DNA of 64,000 nucleotides from positions 1,824,001 through 1,888,000 of the forward strand of contig OX359199.1 of assembly GCA_947172415.1 (NCBI GenBank). The letters are read 5' to 3'. Origin of the DNA: Chondrosia reniformis (Eukaryota > Porifera > Demospongiae > Chondrillida > Chondrillidae). Position 1 is the first letter of the stretch; every line of letters starts with the position of its first letter. The position numbers and the translations under genes were made by a program. The notes below the pieces were generated by a model that saw nothing but the letters and a program-made list of their open reading frames with translations, was not told the DNA's origin and ran no database searches. Shown one piece after another: positions 12,817-27,800 of the stretch.

Positions 12817-15800
12817 CTAATTGTCCTTCCTAGAATCTGAAATGTTGTCCTCTGTTACCAGTGGCAGGCTTGCAGGAGTCTTCTCTTCTCTGATAAACCA
12901 AAGAATGCTCATACATAAGCATATAAATGGTACAGCCAGACACCACTTGAGCTCAGCTTCAAAATGGAGATTAAACCTAGAATTGTACATAAAAAGAACT
13001 GACTCTTTTAACCTTTCGGATGATTTGTAAATTTCTTGCTAAACTAATATATATATGATACATTTTATAAAGTGATTTTTACATAATATCAAGAGCTAAA
13101 TATAAGGACAACATAGACATTAGGAATATATGTATGTAAATATCTAGGTGGATCAGGTAAATTAATATTTTATGTAAACAGGTTAGCAATTAGTGTATAG
13201 TCTGTCTCCATAATACAGCAATATCTTTGAGATTGTTCTTCATTAGTCTTTAGAGCATCTAGACCTCAGGGTCAAACATTTGATTATCAAGAAACAAACT
13301 GCATCTCTAGATGCTCAAGAGACTAAAGATGAACCATAGAAGAAATCCCTATCATCTAATATACCCAATACTTTGTTTAAACATGGTGGTATGATCAATC
13401 AGTTAAGATACCTTTAATACATATAAGGTAACATAATAAAATGATGCTTTGTACATACTTACCTCATGTTATAATAAAATTCATCACATTCATATCTTGG
13501 ACTGCAGACTTTCAAGTGAACCTGTCCAGATATGGGAATCGAGGGAGATTTGATGTCCAGTTTAACAGAGGCTTCCCTAACTTGTGTACCAATGCTGATG
13601 TACTGACGATGCAGTTTGATGGCTCTACCCATTGATAACTTGAATAAAGAAAAAGAGAATACCAGCATGAATAATCTAACACACCATCTCCCAACATGCT
13701 ACATCTACTTTAGAGTGAAGGCCTATAGGGAACTAAACCTAGTGAAATGATGATAGTTATAATCAGAGTAGTAATAGCTGGTTAGTATTAAAGTGCAAAC
13801 ATATCACAATATAATATTGTTCTGTACAAGCGAAAGTATTGGGATTGACAGACGAATAATATAGTGCAAGATTACAACCTATACCTTCTCTTATAGCAAA
13901 GCTGAAACTACAAGTGATCCATGATGAAAACAATATGCATTATACTTTCACCAGTCAAAGCTGCAGGCTGACTGAAGCATTTGTACAATGATTGAAAATG
14001 GAGCTAAGTACACATTGAATATATGTACCATTTTATAATAATTATAATTATACTTGCAGTACATCTTTTTAATATATTATTACACAATAGTGTGCATTTT
14101 TTTCATTGTGAAGACATCAGTCACATTATAGCCTCCATCTTCTCTAATTATGAAATATGAAACTAGGGTACTCTGTACTAATGAATAAAGTAACAGGAAA
14201 ATAAAACCAATCAATCATAATCAATCTTAAACAGGGAGGAACAGGAATGAGGCAATTGCTGGGAACTGAGCCAAGGACAGCTGGTTTGGACCACCACACA
14301 AACAAACAAAACAAACATACAAACAAACCTCCACAAGATATATTTCTGGAATTTGGCCAAAACCTCCATATGTGATTTCAAATTCTATTTCAAAGTGTCT
14401 TCCAGTAATTTCTATTGGTTCAAGGTTTGGTGAAATTGGTGAAATAGTCAACTACAAGTAGAGAATTCAATTAAAAATTGCACTAATCTCAAAGTGCACA
14501 ATTGTTTTCCTACTAAGGGTGCATCTCAAGTGATGTCAGATTAGGAAATACAGCCACAATAGTAATCACTCCATGTGTACACCACTAATTAATAGCTGTT
14601 GTCTGTTGTCATACTTTGGAAAAACTAAATGTGTTATAGATCGAATTGTTTTGAAATTTGCTAGCTACTGTCTGGAAGTACATGTACCTTTCTGTCCATA
14701 AATATACATTTTCAGACAAAGTTGGTAACCTTTATTATAAGATCTTAATTAGTATATAAGGCTTCAATTGATCCAACAAAGTATTTATGTAGATACACAA
14801 AGTTCCATACTTCTCTCAACCATCAAAATGTACAAAGTAATATTTTGACATACGTATGCACACTTGGAGTAATCATCAACAAAAGTCTAATTCCAATTAG
14901 GCAAACTTCTGTCTAATCCATTACTAATCATGCTTTCAAGGAGTGGGTATAGAGTCAACTGCATTATTTTGAGCTACTGTACGTATGCACATGAATAATC
15001 TAATATACCATTTTCCTACATGCTATGCCTACTCTGTAAAAAAGCCTATAGGTGGAGAGAGAGCTTTGGATGAAGATAGAGGTCCTAGAGACTTTCCTTT
15101 CTTCTTCTTCTCCACTGGGCCAGACAGCTGTTTCTGGGAATTCCATCCTTCATCAGTGACCCTGGGAATCTTTGTCTTTTCTTGATGTTGATCTTTTCTG
15201 AATCCTTGGCTCTCTATGCTAAATCTAGGGGTCATGTCATTCTTAGTTACAGGTCTTTGGTGTTGTTGTATTAAAGGGTCTACTTACTGAATTGCTCTTA
15301 TGAGTAAATCCGCTACCAACATGAACTTCAGAGGGCCAAATGTTTGATCTACAGCAACAAAAATCTCTGTGGTAAGTGATGTGTTCATAAATGCCTACAC
15401 CCACTAAAATACCTAAATCCTGTAGTAAAGGTGATGTTGTCTAGCAGTAATTCTTAACGTTCTCTTATGTGAGGGCACTATTTAGGTCATACTTGGATAA
15501 ACAGGAAAAAATGTGACAAACATTTCATTTGTAGATATATATGATGGTTACCCTGGTGACAGATGATTAGATTGGTAAATGTTTTGTCAACACTCTACCT
15601 GTGTTTCTGATCAATCTCTATCAGGCTACCATGAAAACTGTAACACACAAGGGTCCCATCTTGAAGTGACACCAAATATTCAATACCTACAATGAAAGGG
15701 CATGCAGTGTAAAGTACTGATTTAAGGCATATATAGCCAGGCATTATCAACAATTAATGAGCCTCTATTTGACCATGGCTAAAGATGTTAACCCTCTACA

Positions 15801-18800
15801 GTGAAGTACATTGAAGACTCACAAAACAGAACAAATAGCGAATTTTAAGATCTAAAAGCAAAACGTAAGGCTTTGATTATCATCATTAATTAAACTCTTT
15901 CTGTTAGATGAATTTCAGTTCTACCCATTAGCTCATTGTGCTCCTCAGGAGACACGAGTGGGTGATGAGGAAACCCATTATGATGATGATATTTTGGAAT
16001 ACATTACTAGACTACATACATACGGTACGTACAAAAATAACGTTTACATTGTGTGTGAAATGTGGTTGTACTTCGATCGAATTGGGAACGATGTTCGACC
16101 GTCTTTCGCGCCAAGTTCACACTAAAATGCATGATGAAGGGAGCGAACTTCTATGCACTTTCGATAGTACTTCGATCGAATTACGCACGAAATGGCATCG
16201 AAAATTAAACCACCTGATGATTTATACAGGTAAACAGGATTTTAAATAAAAATCAACACCCAAAACAACTGCTTTTAATACTCGAATATTTGGTTTTGAA
16301 ATTATTAACACTTCTTGAGGTGTTAATAATTTCAAAGCTAAAGCTAAAGACAAACAGGCAAACACATAGTCACTGATAATGTAAGGGTCTTACCCTTTTT
16401 GCTTGGGACTATATTTGCAGCCAAGGGGCTGACATATGATCCCCTTTCTATTTCTAAGGCCTGTTTGCATTTCTTCTTCAAATTGTAAAAATGAATGTGA
16501 GCCACAGAGCGATGACTTGGGGCAGAAGGAAGAACCTACACATACGCATACATAAACACATACTGTATATTCTGTATTATTCATTTACCATTTAATTTTA
16601 CAAGGAGTTTTATTCTGTTATTAAGAGAATCTTTCAGCAATTTGCTGTTTAGAGGACAATGACTAAATAATTATGAATGAATAATGAATTTATACAAACA
16701 TGTACGTACTTACATGATTAAGTACAATTCTTCTTTTGGATCACAAAGAATTGTATTAACAAAGCATACCAAATAATTTTTATGACGCTATGTACATACA
16801 TACATGTACTATGCATACATAAAAAGGGAGGTGATGTTTTAAACAACTTCTTGCCACTTTTAATAGGACTTTTCTCCCCTGGCCATAAAAGATACCTTGG
16901 TCACTGGGTGGGTTTAACATAACATAATACTGTTGACGGTTTTAAATTTCATAGGTACACATGCAGTTAATGGACCAATACATGTACTGTACATACCATA
17001 TATTTTTAATATATGAAACACTTGTTGGTCTGACTCTCAGAAAGGTAGCCAAAGGAGTTCTATGTAAACCATTTATATGCTTAATGGAAGTGTAGAGATG
17101 ATTTAGAATTGACTAAAATGATTGCAAATAAAAAAGTGATTTAATCAACTATAGGATAAGTATAGCTTTGTTTTTTGAAGTGCTTCATGGAAGCCTTTTA
17201 AATAAAGCTTATTCCATGCCAAGCTGCCTAACAAAGAATACATCTTCATATAATATAGGATCCCTTCTAAGGCAGTGGTTGATGGAGTTATAGCTGGTAC
17301 ACTAAACAGAGGCTTGGTCTAGAAGAGTGGTGATGAATTGTGAGTGCATTTGTAACATTACAAGGAGAAAATGTTGCCCAGATCATATTGTTTGCATAAC
17401 TAGCTGAACATCAAATGTAATTGGAGATGGAGTGACCTAGAAGGAGCTGCAGTAATCGGAAGATGAAAGAACAGTAGGAGTGGACTGTAGTTAAGGAATG
17501 AGCCAACACATTCATCTGTAGAGAGAATAATACACTGGGTGCTCTTGGTGATAGAGGTACGAAGATTGATCATTTCAGGCTTCAAAAATTGCACTGTCAG
17601 GTGTTAGGTCAGCCATTTTGCCCAAATACAGCATGCAGTGATATAATATTGTTGCTTTAAAGAGACTCTGCTACAGTTACCAATGTATTTTATAAACTCT
17701 GATGAATTAAATGGTTGTCACTCTTCTGGAACACAGACCACTATATCTAAAACTAACTTTATGCAGATAGATTTACCACTGATTAAAAATACACTAATTA
17801 GTGTGAATGGCAACTACTGTAATTACTTTGTAGTTAATGTAAGAGGGAAAAGATGAATGGAACATACACAAGAAAGACAACTCTCAAGTGGTGCCACAAA
17901 TAGTCAAGGTCAAGACACATCTACCTACCTATATATAGTATCAGATCCTTCAAATATTATACCCTAGGATGCAGAACACTAGAACTAAGGTACATCGTAG
18001 GTACATAAAGAGTAGAGCAACTTCACAGTCTAACTATAGACTCCCAATGTACTATGTTATGTGTATAGAAAGTCTGTGATCTTACTACCAGTAACACCAG
18101 AACTACTATATTCTAGATATACACATGAATTGAATGTCTCTGAACTCACACTATAAAAAAGGCAGCGGCCATAACCACCACAGTGGTGACACTTACCCAC
18201 CACTGCTAAATTACTACTGGTGCATATATGCATATTGAAGTAATTAAGAAATCTGTACATTGAATATCATACAATTGTTGTTAATAAGTAGCTAAAGTTT
18301 AATGGAGGTGTAGAGATGATTTAGAATTGACTAAAATGATCGCAAATAAAACATATTAATTCCAGGATAAATTTAAAGCCTTAAAGGAGTATGCAGGCCT
18401 TTTAAATTAAAGTTTATTCCATGCCAAACCGCCTAACAAAGAATACATCTTATAATATAGGGTCTCTTCTAAGCCAGGGTTGGTGGAGTTATAGACTAAA
18501 CAGTGGGGTTTACAAGAGTCGTGATAAATTGTGAGTGGATTGTTAACATTACAGGAGAAAATGTTGTTCATTGACGTGTTAGGACCTGAATGTTTGCAAA
18601 ATGCAGTTACAACATAAGCTGAGCATCAAATATGACTGATAAGATAGATGTGCTAGTGTTGGAGGCAGAATGACCTAGAAATGAACGGCAGCAATTGGAA
18701 GAATGTAGAGCAGACTGTAAGGAGTCAGCCAACACATTCTTCTGTCACTCTTCTTAGCCACCGGCCACTATTGAAACAATGTAGATTCTATGACTTTTTC

Positions 18801-21800
18801 CACTGATACACAAGAAAGACAACTCTCAAGTGGTGCCACAAATAGTCAAGATCAAGACACATCTACCTACCTATATATAGTATCAGATCCCACAAATATT
18901 ATACCCTAGGATACAGAACACTAGAACTAAGGTACGTAGTAGGATAGAGAAAGAATAAAGAATAGAACAACTTCACAGTCTGAGATGACTCCATTGCTAA
19001 TCTAACTATAGACTCCCAATGTTCTACATTACATGTATAGAGAGTCTATGATCTTACTACCAGTAACACCAGCACTACTATATTATAAAGTACACATGTA
19101 CATTGAATGTCTCTGAACTCATATTGAAGTAATTAAGAAATCTGTACATTGAATATCATACAAGTGTTTATATAAGTTAAATAATTATGAATTGACTATG
19201 TGACTACTTCGAAAGCTACTGTATAACATGTTTAGTACTCAGAGGATTGTAATGCTACAACTTGGAGGAGCTACATCTTCTTAAGCTGTCAGTAAGGCAA
19301 TCAAAGCCAACAAAAGCAGCAAAGCGACAGATGCGGTAGTCTTGAATCCATCGCTCCCTTTATATTCAGTTATAACTCTTTGACCAACTGCTTGGGGCTC
19401 GCGGAAGTTGTACATTATATTGAGATTTGCACTATCATCTACATCACGCAGCTTTCTCACATAGCTTGATGGGCATTTAATGGGGTTTTTCAAAACGAAC
19501 CACTGAACCACCTCAGTACAGGGAGGTGTAGTCAGGGAACCTTCATAGTAGTAGTAGTCCAGATTTTCGGGAAGCAGGTCCTTGACATTCGTTTCGTTAA
19601 TTGTGATACTCTCCTGATATCCCTCGGGGACCATCAGGTCGCTCCAGATACCGCTTTCGCTTACACTGTCATCTTCTTCGCAGAACACTCCAACGACACT
19701 ATAAGCGTCACCATCGGTAGAATTTCCCGGAAGACCTTCCTTCAAGCTAACAAAATGTATTTCTGCTGCATACTCTTCTCCATCGACAGTATGTTCGGAT
19801 CCTTCAGTTCTGTTCCGTCCCCAGTGGAAGTGGAATTGCTGAACGACGTAGCTACCAAGGTGATTGGTCCAAGAAATGTCTAAAGTGTTTGGCGTAAACT
19901 TGATAGTCGTTCCAGTGTTGTCCATTTTTCCGGTTAGGCTTTTATCAAAGCTATCCTGCAATTCCAGGGATATTAATCCGGTATTGTCAGATTCAGCTAC
20001 GTTCGTCACTATGTTGATCGGTGACTGACGAGTTCCATCACAGGTGAAATTGCCGTTCGTTTTCCAAGCCTCTTGATCCGAATAGCTCCAATCTCCCGCA
20101 ACAGCCGCATTCGCGGAGAATACTATGAAATTGAGTACAACAGCGAACAAGGCACCCTTTATGAAGTACATTGCTGTAGCCAATGCGAGCTTAGGACATC
20201 GCTTGCACTTCTTGTACGTATGGTTTAAATAGCTTTTTAGCACGTGATAGTGACGCAATATGTAGTCACTAATCTAAATGTGACGTACCCACACAGCCCT
20301 TCTTAATCGAAGGTTACGACCGTACTACTTACGTTCCAGCTTTGTTTTAATTCAGCTTACATTCTAATGACATTTAGAATGTGTAAACATTTCAATAAAT
20401 TTATGAGGGCCACTCAGCTAATTCAGCTTACATTGGGTATATACAAGTGTATGTAGCCATTATGCTTCAGGGGGGTATTGCATTGTCAGGAGGTTCCTAT
20501 TCCACAAGATGAAGTGTACATCTTGCCAATTGAAATGCACAATATACATGCCATGTAACGAATTTATCTAAAACAATAATTGATTATAAATATTATGATT
20601 ATTATAAAAATTATTAATGTGCCCAAGATATACAAAAAGCAACATAAACATTAATTATTAAATCATATCTAGTAATCCCTCTAATAATGAGTTATCTTTA
20701 CAGTGAACCATGTGAATTACATAATATGTAATTCACTGGGTTCACTGTAAAGATACCTGCAGACATTCAATTTCTGATACAGTATCAGCAAAACTACTTT
20801 ACATGGCTGAATATACGTACAAACTGACTTACCACTGCCATACCATCTCCAAGGTCTGAATGTATGAAGGTCAGGAGAGGCTGTCCCTCTACTCGGGTAC
20901 CCATCACAGATATAGTGGGCTTGGGCACACCCAGTGCCCCTGTTACAAAGAACAAGGTCCTACATGCATACAAATAATGCCAAGGAAGAAATAAAGTACT
21001 CAAATGTGAGAAACTACTTGAGAATGATTATAAAATATCTATCCTATTTAGACCTACATAAAACCTTTTAATCAGATTACTTTCCTACTGCAACTGTACA
21101 AAATGCAATTACGTAATTTGAATAACACATTTCCCAGAAACACTTGTCTGGCCCGATGGAGAAGAGAAGGAAAAGGAGAAAACTCTTGTCTCCTCATCTC
21201 TCACTAGGTTTAGTTCCCTATAGGCTATTTTTACAGAGTAGGCATAGCATGTAGGAAAATGGTTATGGTAGATTATTCACAAGGCACCAACCCATCTCTA
21301 GCTGCTATTACTATATCCATCTTCCCATCGTTATCAACATCTCCAAGTCTCGGACTACCTGCTATTGGAGTTCCACTATTATACTCCCACTTTATACCTC
21401 CTGTTTTCTCCAAAACTAGAATGTTGCCTGAAAAGAAGTAACATGACATACAAAGCTAGATGCCCAATGGAGCAGAAGATATATGTATATATCCTTATCT
21501 AAAGCTCTCACTAGTTTTTTTTTCTATAGGCCTTTTACTCTAGTATAGATAGTTTTAGGTGATACATGCCTACAAAGATACAGCCGCCCAAAAGTAGAAG
21601 TAGAAGATCCTTGTAAACACATATCTTCATTCAAAGCTCTCACTAGGTTAAGTCTCCCTAAAGGCCTTTTACTCTAAAGTAGATGTAGTATGGATACTAT
21701 GTATGTAGGAAAATGGTGTTCATGTCAACTGTATTACAGCAATCACAAGGACATTGGTGAGTATAATAGAATTATACCATTTATCCTCTACATGTCAAAA

Positions 21801-24800
21801 CTATAGTTACAACATTTTACAATATGTCAAACACTTGTCCATACCTGATTCATCAAATACTATAATATCTGGAACACTATCAGCATCTAAATCACCCACA
21901 ACAATCTATATATAAACAAGTGAACTTAAAATAATATCCATAACATAAACAACAGTGGCTTCCAGGAGAAATATAACTTGTACTAAATATGGAAAGTGAT
22001 AAACCTGCTAAATAACTACTCATATTACAAGAAATGTCAAGAATTGCAACTGCAAATTTAAATATAAATAGCTCTAATCAGACATTTATGCTATATTGAT
22101 TGGATAAGGAAAATGTCTAATTGAGTCAGACTAAATCAGAGCTTTACCCACTACAGTGAAACATAAAATGTTACAAACAAATTGCTTCAAAGGATTAAGA
22201 TTACATTCTGCTGGAAATGATATACGTACGTACCATGACTGCAACTTGTGAATGTAGATCATATGAATACAGATTTATATATGCTAAAGAACTTATCCAA
22301 CTATTATATACAAACCTGTGCAGCTATTGAATCAGTTGACAATGGAAAACCAGCTAGCTCTTCGCCTTTGCCATTTAGAAAGTGAACTTCGCCCTTTGCT
22401 GTACCAACCAAAATGTCAAAACCTTCTCCAGTGTCTGCTTTGATGGCTGTGGGAGAGGCTATCACAAAACCCGGCTGATCAGTTGAGTCCTGCAGGAATA
22501 ATGGCTGAAGCTGATTCTTAGGAATTGCTTAAGCATATGTACCTGATAATCTTTTGAATTTATACTGTTCTTAAATGACTGAAACCTATCTTTGAGATGG
22601 TTCATCTTTTAAGCATCTAAAGATGCAGTTTGTCTCATGATAATCTGATGTTCTTTCACTGGAGGTCTTCTTCAGCGACTGATGACCCCCAGGGTCAAAA
22701 TGTCTGATTATCAAGAAACAAAGTGTGTCTCTAAATGTTCAAAAATCTAAAGATGAACCATCTCAAAGGTAATTTTGGTGCAGATAGAAGAAATCCAATC
22801 TTGGTCATTTCATTCTAAGTAACTTAAGCTATTACAGTTACTCTCACCTCTAGCTATAGGTACAAACTTGGTCATTATATATGCTAAGAGTGGCTATTTC
22901 ATACACACAAAGCTGTAATTATGTACATCTGGGTCTTTCAACATTATCTATATGCAGAAACCCAAATGGTACAAATCTTACAACTGTCAAAATTTTAAAG
23001 TTCCTAGGTTTATTAAGTAACTATTGAATAAAGGTCTACTTAGTATGTACATCTACATACATACGTACATACGTACATTAAATATATTCAAAACAGTACA
23101 GACATAAATATCAGATCAAACATCCTAGAAATCTGGAAACAAATCTATCTTTGGATGTAATGTACATCCTTTGACTCTATGAGCACATAAGAAGTCAGTT
23201 TGGGTTTAAAACTTTGGGTCGAAACATCTATAGGAAAGGGGATGTGAACAACAAAATAGCTGTTTACTTCCTCAAGACTTGTCACATAATTGCTTGGGAC
23301 AGTGGTCAAGGGAAACCAGTCAACTGGGCAGAGGAGAAGAGTTAAAGAAGCCATTGGGATCCAGAAATATCAGACAAAGATGAATCTCCAATAATTATAC
23401 TACACCAAGCCTGGAGGAGGCAGTTTAATATTTATGCTTACTGTTTATCTCTTCCCGCCAAGGGCCACACGACAGGAAGTAGAAATAGTAGTACGTATAT
23501 ATTTTCTATCTAAGAGAAAAACTCGATTAAGTCACTGAAGAAATTCATCAGGGTGGAAAGTCTGACTTTTCTGAAGAAACCAACTTAGATGCTTAGAATA
23601 TGAAAGTGAGCCATCTCAAAGATAAGTTTGATGCAGTTAGAAGAAATCATTAATTAATTACAAATCCAATTAACTGTGTATTTTATCAAGATGACTTCAA
23701 CATAGTACATAACACCTAACAAGTAAAGTAAATTTGTCAAGAATTGCATTCAATTGTGATTTGTAAACTGTTACAAACAAATGCTTAAGGTGGTACAGTC
23801 ATGAATATCAGCAGTACAGATTGCCACAGGGATGTACAGATTGAGAATACAAGTGGTTCTGAACTATTTCTAAATCTAATCTTAAAGTTGGAAAGTGAGC
23901 CTATATACTGATTCAGAAACACATTTAATTTTAACTGACAACTAGCAATTAGATAAATACAGTGCAATTCATCTATTGAGGATTAGTTATGAAAGACCTT
24001 CTCAAAAATTGTAACTCCCATAGTCAGTCAGTCAATCAGTCAGTCAGTCAGTATAGAGTGTCATTCCTCAACTGCTGACAAAGACAACAATGAGAGTGAA
24101 ATGCCTATTGTAGTCTATAAACATGTGACTAATATCCAAATACATACTACAAAAAGTGTGTAGATATGATTTAAGGTACTCATTTCGTATACAGATATAC
24201 GTACCTATACATATACGTATGTACGTATATAGATGCACATATATGTACATGTACTGCATATACATAATGTCTACATATGATGATTGATGACAGCCAACGA
24301 TTGATTGGTTCAGATGGCCCCTTCCACTGGATATGGGCTGGGTACTGATTATCAGATTGTTCCGATAAAGAGAATCACCACTCATTAGTGAATGCAGACT
24401 AATTAATTCTTTAATTTGTAGTTAGCATAACAGAAGAAACATGAGGGTAGCATTGCTGTGGCAATTATAGTTCACGCAGTAGAAGAGCATTGGTGGACAT
24501 AACCAGTCTAGGTTTGATTCCCAGCAATTATTTCTTTCCTGTTTTTCCATCTTTGAGGATATTTAGGGATGACTAAAGATACTTGTGGTTTGATTATCAC
24601 TTTGATTAGTATATGCGTATATGCATATATGTACATACATACACACATACGTGAGTGAGGCCAAAAAACGTTTGCCATATTATCTTTCCAGTAGTGAGAT
24701 CAATATTGACAAGTCCTCCACCTACAAAGTTTGGAAGCTCATTAGCTTGCATTCCCAATTGATCAAGATTGTGGGGATCCCTAAAGAGAAAAATAGAAAA

Positions 24801-27800
24801 CACCAACCTAAATAGGACAGACCAAGAGGGAATGGTAGCCACTGAGGTACAGACAAATATTGACTGAATAGTAAGAGTAATTCCCAAGGGACTAGTTCAA
24901 AGAGTATCTATCAGTCATGACACAAATCATAAATGAGGGAACATAAAAATTACATTATGTTTCAAGGCCAATCTGATGTAGCCACTATGTTTTAATAAAA
25001 AGATGTTTTTATAAAAAAGAGAAGAATTTGAAAACAACAGTAGCTAATTAAAGGGTTCTACCATTGCAGCAATACTGTCAAACTGACATCTAAGTATTGG
25101 CTATACTAACTGAAACAAGAAGGATCAATAAATTGTTTGATAATAGTTGTGGTTAATTAACACTTTGATTGTTAACGTAAATGTACTAGATACCCACCCA
25201 TAATAGATATTGTCAAAGTAGTAACTGAGAGACAGGACCATTTCATTTTCCAAACCATCTCCGTTTGTGTCTGTAATGACTGGTGTTCCCAGGACATGAG
25301 GGTCCACCCACACTATATTACTGTCTTCTCGGTCCACACCGGAGGGCCTCTCTGCATCTGTGTGTTTGGAGTACAGGATGTCTGTACGCTTGCCAAACTT
25401 CTCTACGTAATCCTGAGGTTTCTTACTATTGTAAGGCTTTGTAGATTGACCCTATAGGATGATAAGGGGCCAATGAGTGCGTTTGTGATAAAATAAGGAT
25501 TTCTTCTAACTACATCAAACTTATCTGTTGGATAGTTCATCTTATAACTTTTTAAGCATCTAGAGATGCAATACAGTAAATAATTCGTTAGACATTTCGA
25601 ATCCAGGGTGCTGCAGAGGACCCCTTTGGGGTCGAAACTTCTGACAAATATTACCAAACTGGACCTTTAGATGCTTAAATAGTCAAAAGATGAACCGTCC
25701 AAAAGAGTGAGTCTATTTTGTGACTAAATATGTTTATATGTTTGTATGTATACATACAGTATGTATACTGTACATCTACAGTTACATACGTACTTATATC
25801 TATATACGTAGTATACAAACATAGCCCTTTTCTCGTAGAAGAAATGTAGTATGTAGGATAATGGTGTTTATTGTGTAATTACTCATATATACACAGTATG
25901 TATGTATATACATGTACAGATGTACATACAGTATGCTTACAGCACATGTACATACGTACAAATATAAAAAACTATCACTTGTTACATACGTATACGTATA
26001 TGAAAAGGGGAGTTTATTGCACTTGAGCCTGTGCTAGGCTATTGTTGCAAATAATAAACAACACTGGATAATTACACCAACCAACCAAGTGACAATCGTC
26101 TACTTGACTGGGGGACCGAAGTCCTATTTGTAGCAACCAATGGGAGGGACTGGGAGGTCATCACTGGTTGCTACAAATAGGACTTTGGTCCCCCAGCCAA
26201 GTAGACGATTGTCACTTGGTTGGTTGGCGTAATTATCCAGGGGTGTTTATTATTTGTATACGTACATATATATGTATGTACAATACAAAATATAACATAT
26301 ATAATATAGGACCTTATACAACTGCAGTTGTACATATGTAACTCAGAAGGGTCAAGTAGGATTTACAAAACTGTGCAGGAATCAACACCACAACCTAAAG
26401 CATTAAATGAAGTCTCTAAGCTTTGCACAACTCTAACTTCTGTCTTACCATGCTCAGTTGTTGTTCATCTCCAGTAATCTTCATTTGCTGCCTGATTTTC
26501 TCAGCAATCTTCTTCTGCTCTTCTTCATCCATCAAGTACCACTTTCTGTCCACTTTTATTGGCGATAACTATAGAGACACAAACAAGCAATGTTTTATCA
26601 CATTTATAGGGCATCTATAGGAGTTACAGAAGAAGACAAAGACTCCCAGGGTCAGGGATGAAGGGAGAAATTCCCAGAGACAGCTGTCTGGCCCAGTGGA
26701 GAATAAAAGAAGTAGAAGGAGAAAACTCTTGTATCCTCATCCAAAGCTCTCACTAGATTTAGTTCCCTATAGGCCTTTTACTCTAAAGAAGATGTAGCAT
26801 GTTAAATAATGGTTTGTTTTGTAGATTATTCATCTAATGGAGGCCCCGGCAATCACTGGTTTCTAAACAAGATATGTCCATCACCTGGTCTGTCATGATC
26901 TTATTACTGAAAAAGCTGCAAAAGTGCATCTACATTTGATTAACTATTCTTACACAGTATTCCAACTTCCTACAGGGAGTTCTGGCAGACGTTTGCTACT
27001 GTAAATACAGTGGAACTGATACTAGCTATTATCCTGATAATACAGACCACTTTAATCCATGATCCATTATCTCGTTGACTAATAAAGCAACTATTACAAA
27101 CACCCAAGAGGCATCAAATAGAGTTTATAGTGTCTTTAAGTTAGTCAAAATGTGGTCCGGCATTTCCCGTCTTACAGTTAAAAAGTCAAAATTGTCCTTT
27201 TTTAGTTGTTCATCACATTTCTCATCCATTCTCCCTTTGGAATTGTCAAAAGAATTTGAAAGCCAAAAGGTATTGTTGGAGAGGAAAGCAAACCTATAAC
27301 TTAAACTATTAAGCCAATAAGAAAGTAATAATGGGATAGTAATGATATGAAAGTCTCAATTGATATTTCTCAATAATCTAACAACCTCCACAATTCCATT
27401 TATTCTTTTTTCCCGTCAATACTGGAATATGGCTAACTGAATATGTACTGATTTGGGCAAATATGGTGAAATATTGTTATAATCATACTTTGGCAGGACT
27501 TCTTACCTCACGTTTAACAGTGACACTACAGTAATACAACAAATACATACGTATATACATCAAAGAAAACATGAAGTCGTAACAATCATTTTCATTTTCA
27601 GGTCACAGGAATTGCTACTAACAATTACTTGCATTGAATATAATATTTGGTAAACTAGTGGAAAATCAGGCCCGTATGCAGCTCCAAGAATGGGGGATTC
27701 TCTGTTCTCAAAGTGGAACTCATCATATAGATTTACATGTAGCATGTGATGTTTTCTCATTTGCTACATGTGAAGTGTTTCAACTACATTGGATTAATAA

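Noticed and set aside
23997-24060. GTCAGTCAGTCAATCAGTCAG run as a possible regulatory array
   Set aside because: A short tetranucleotide repeat with no further support.
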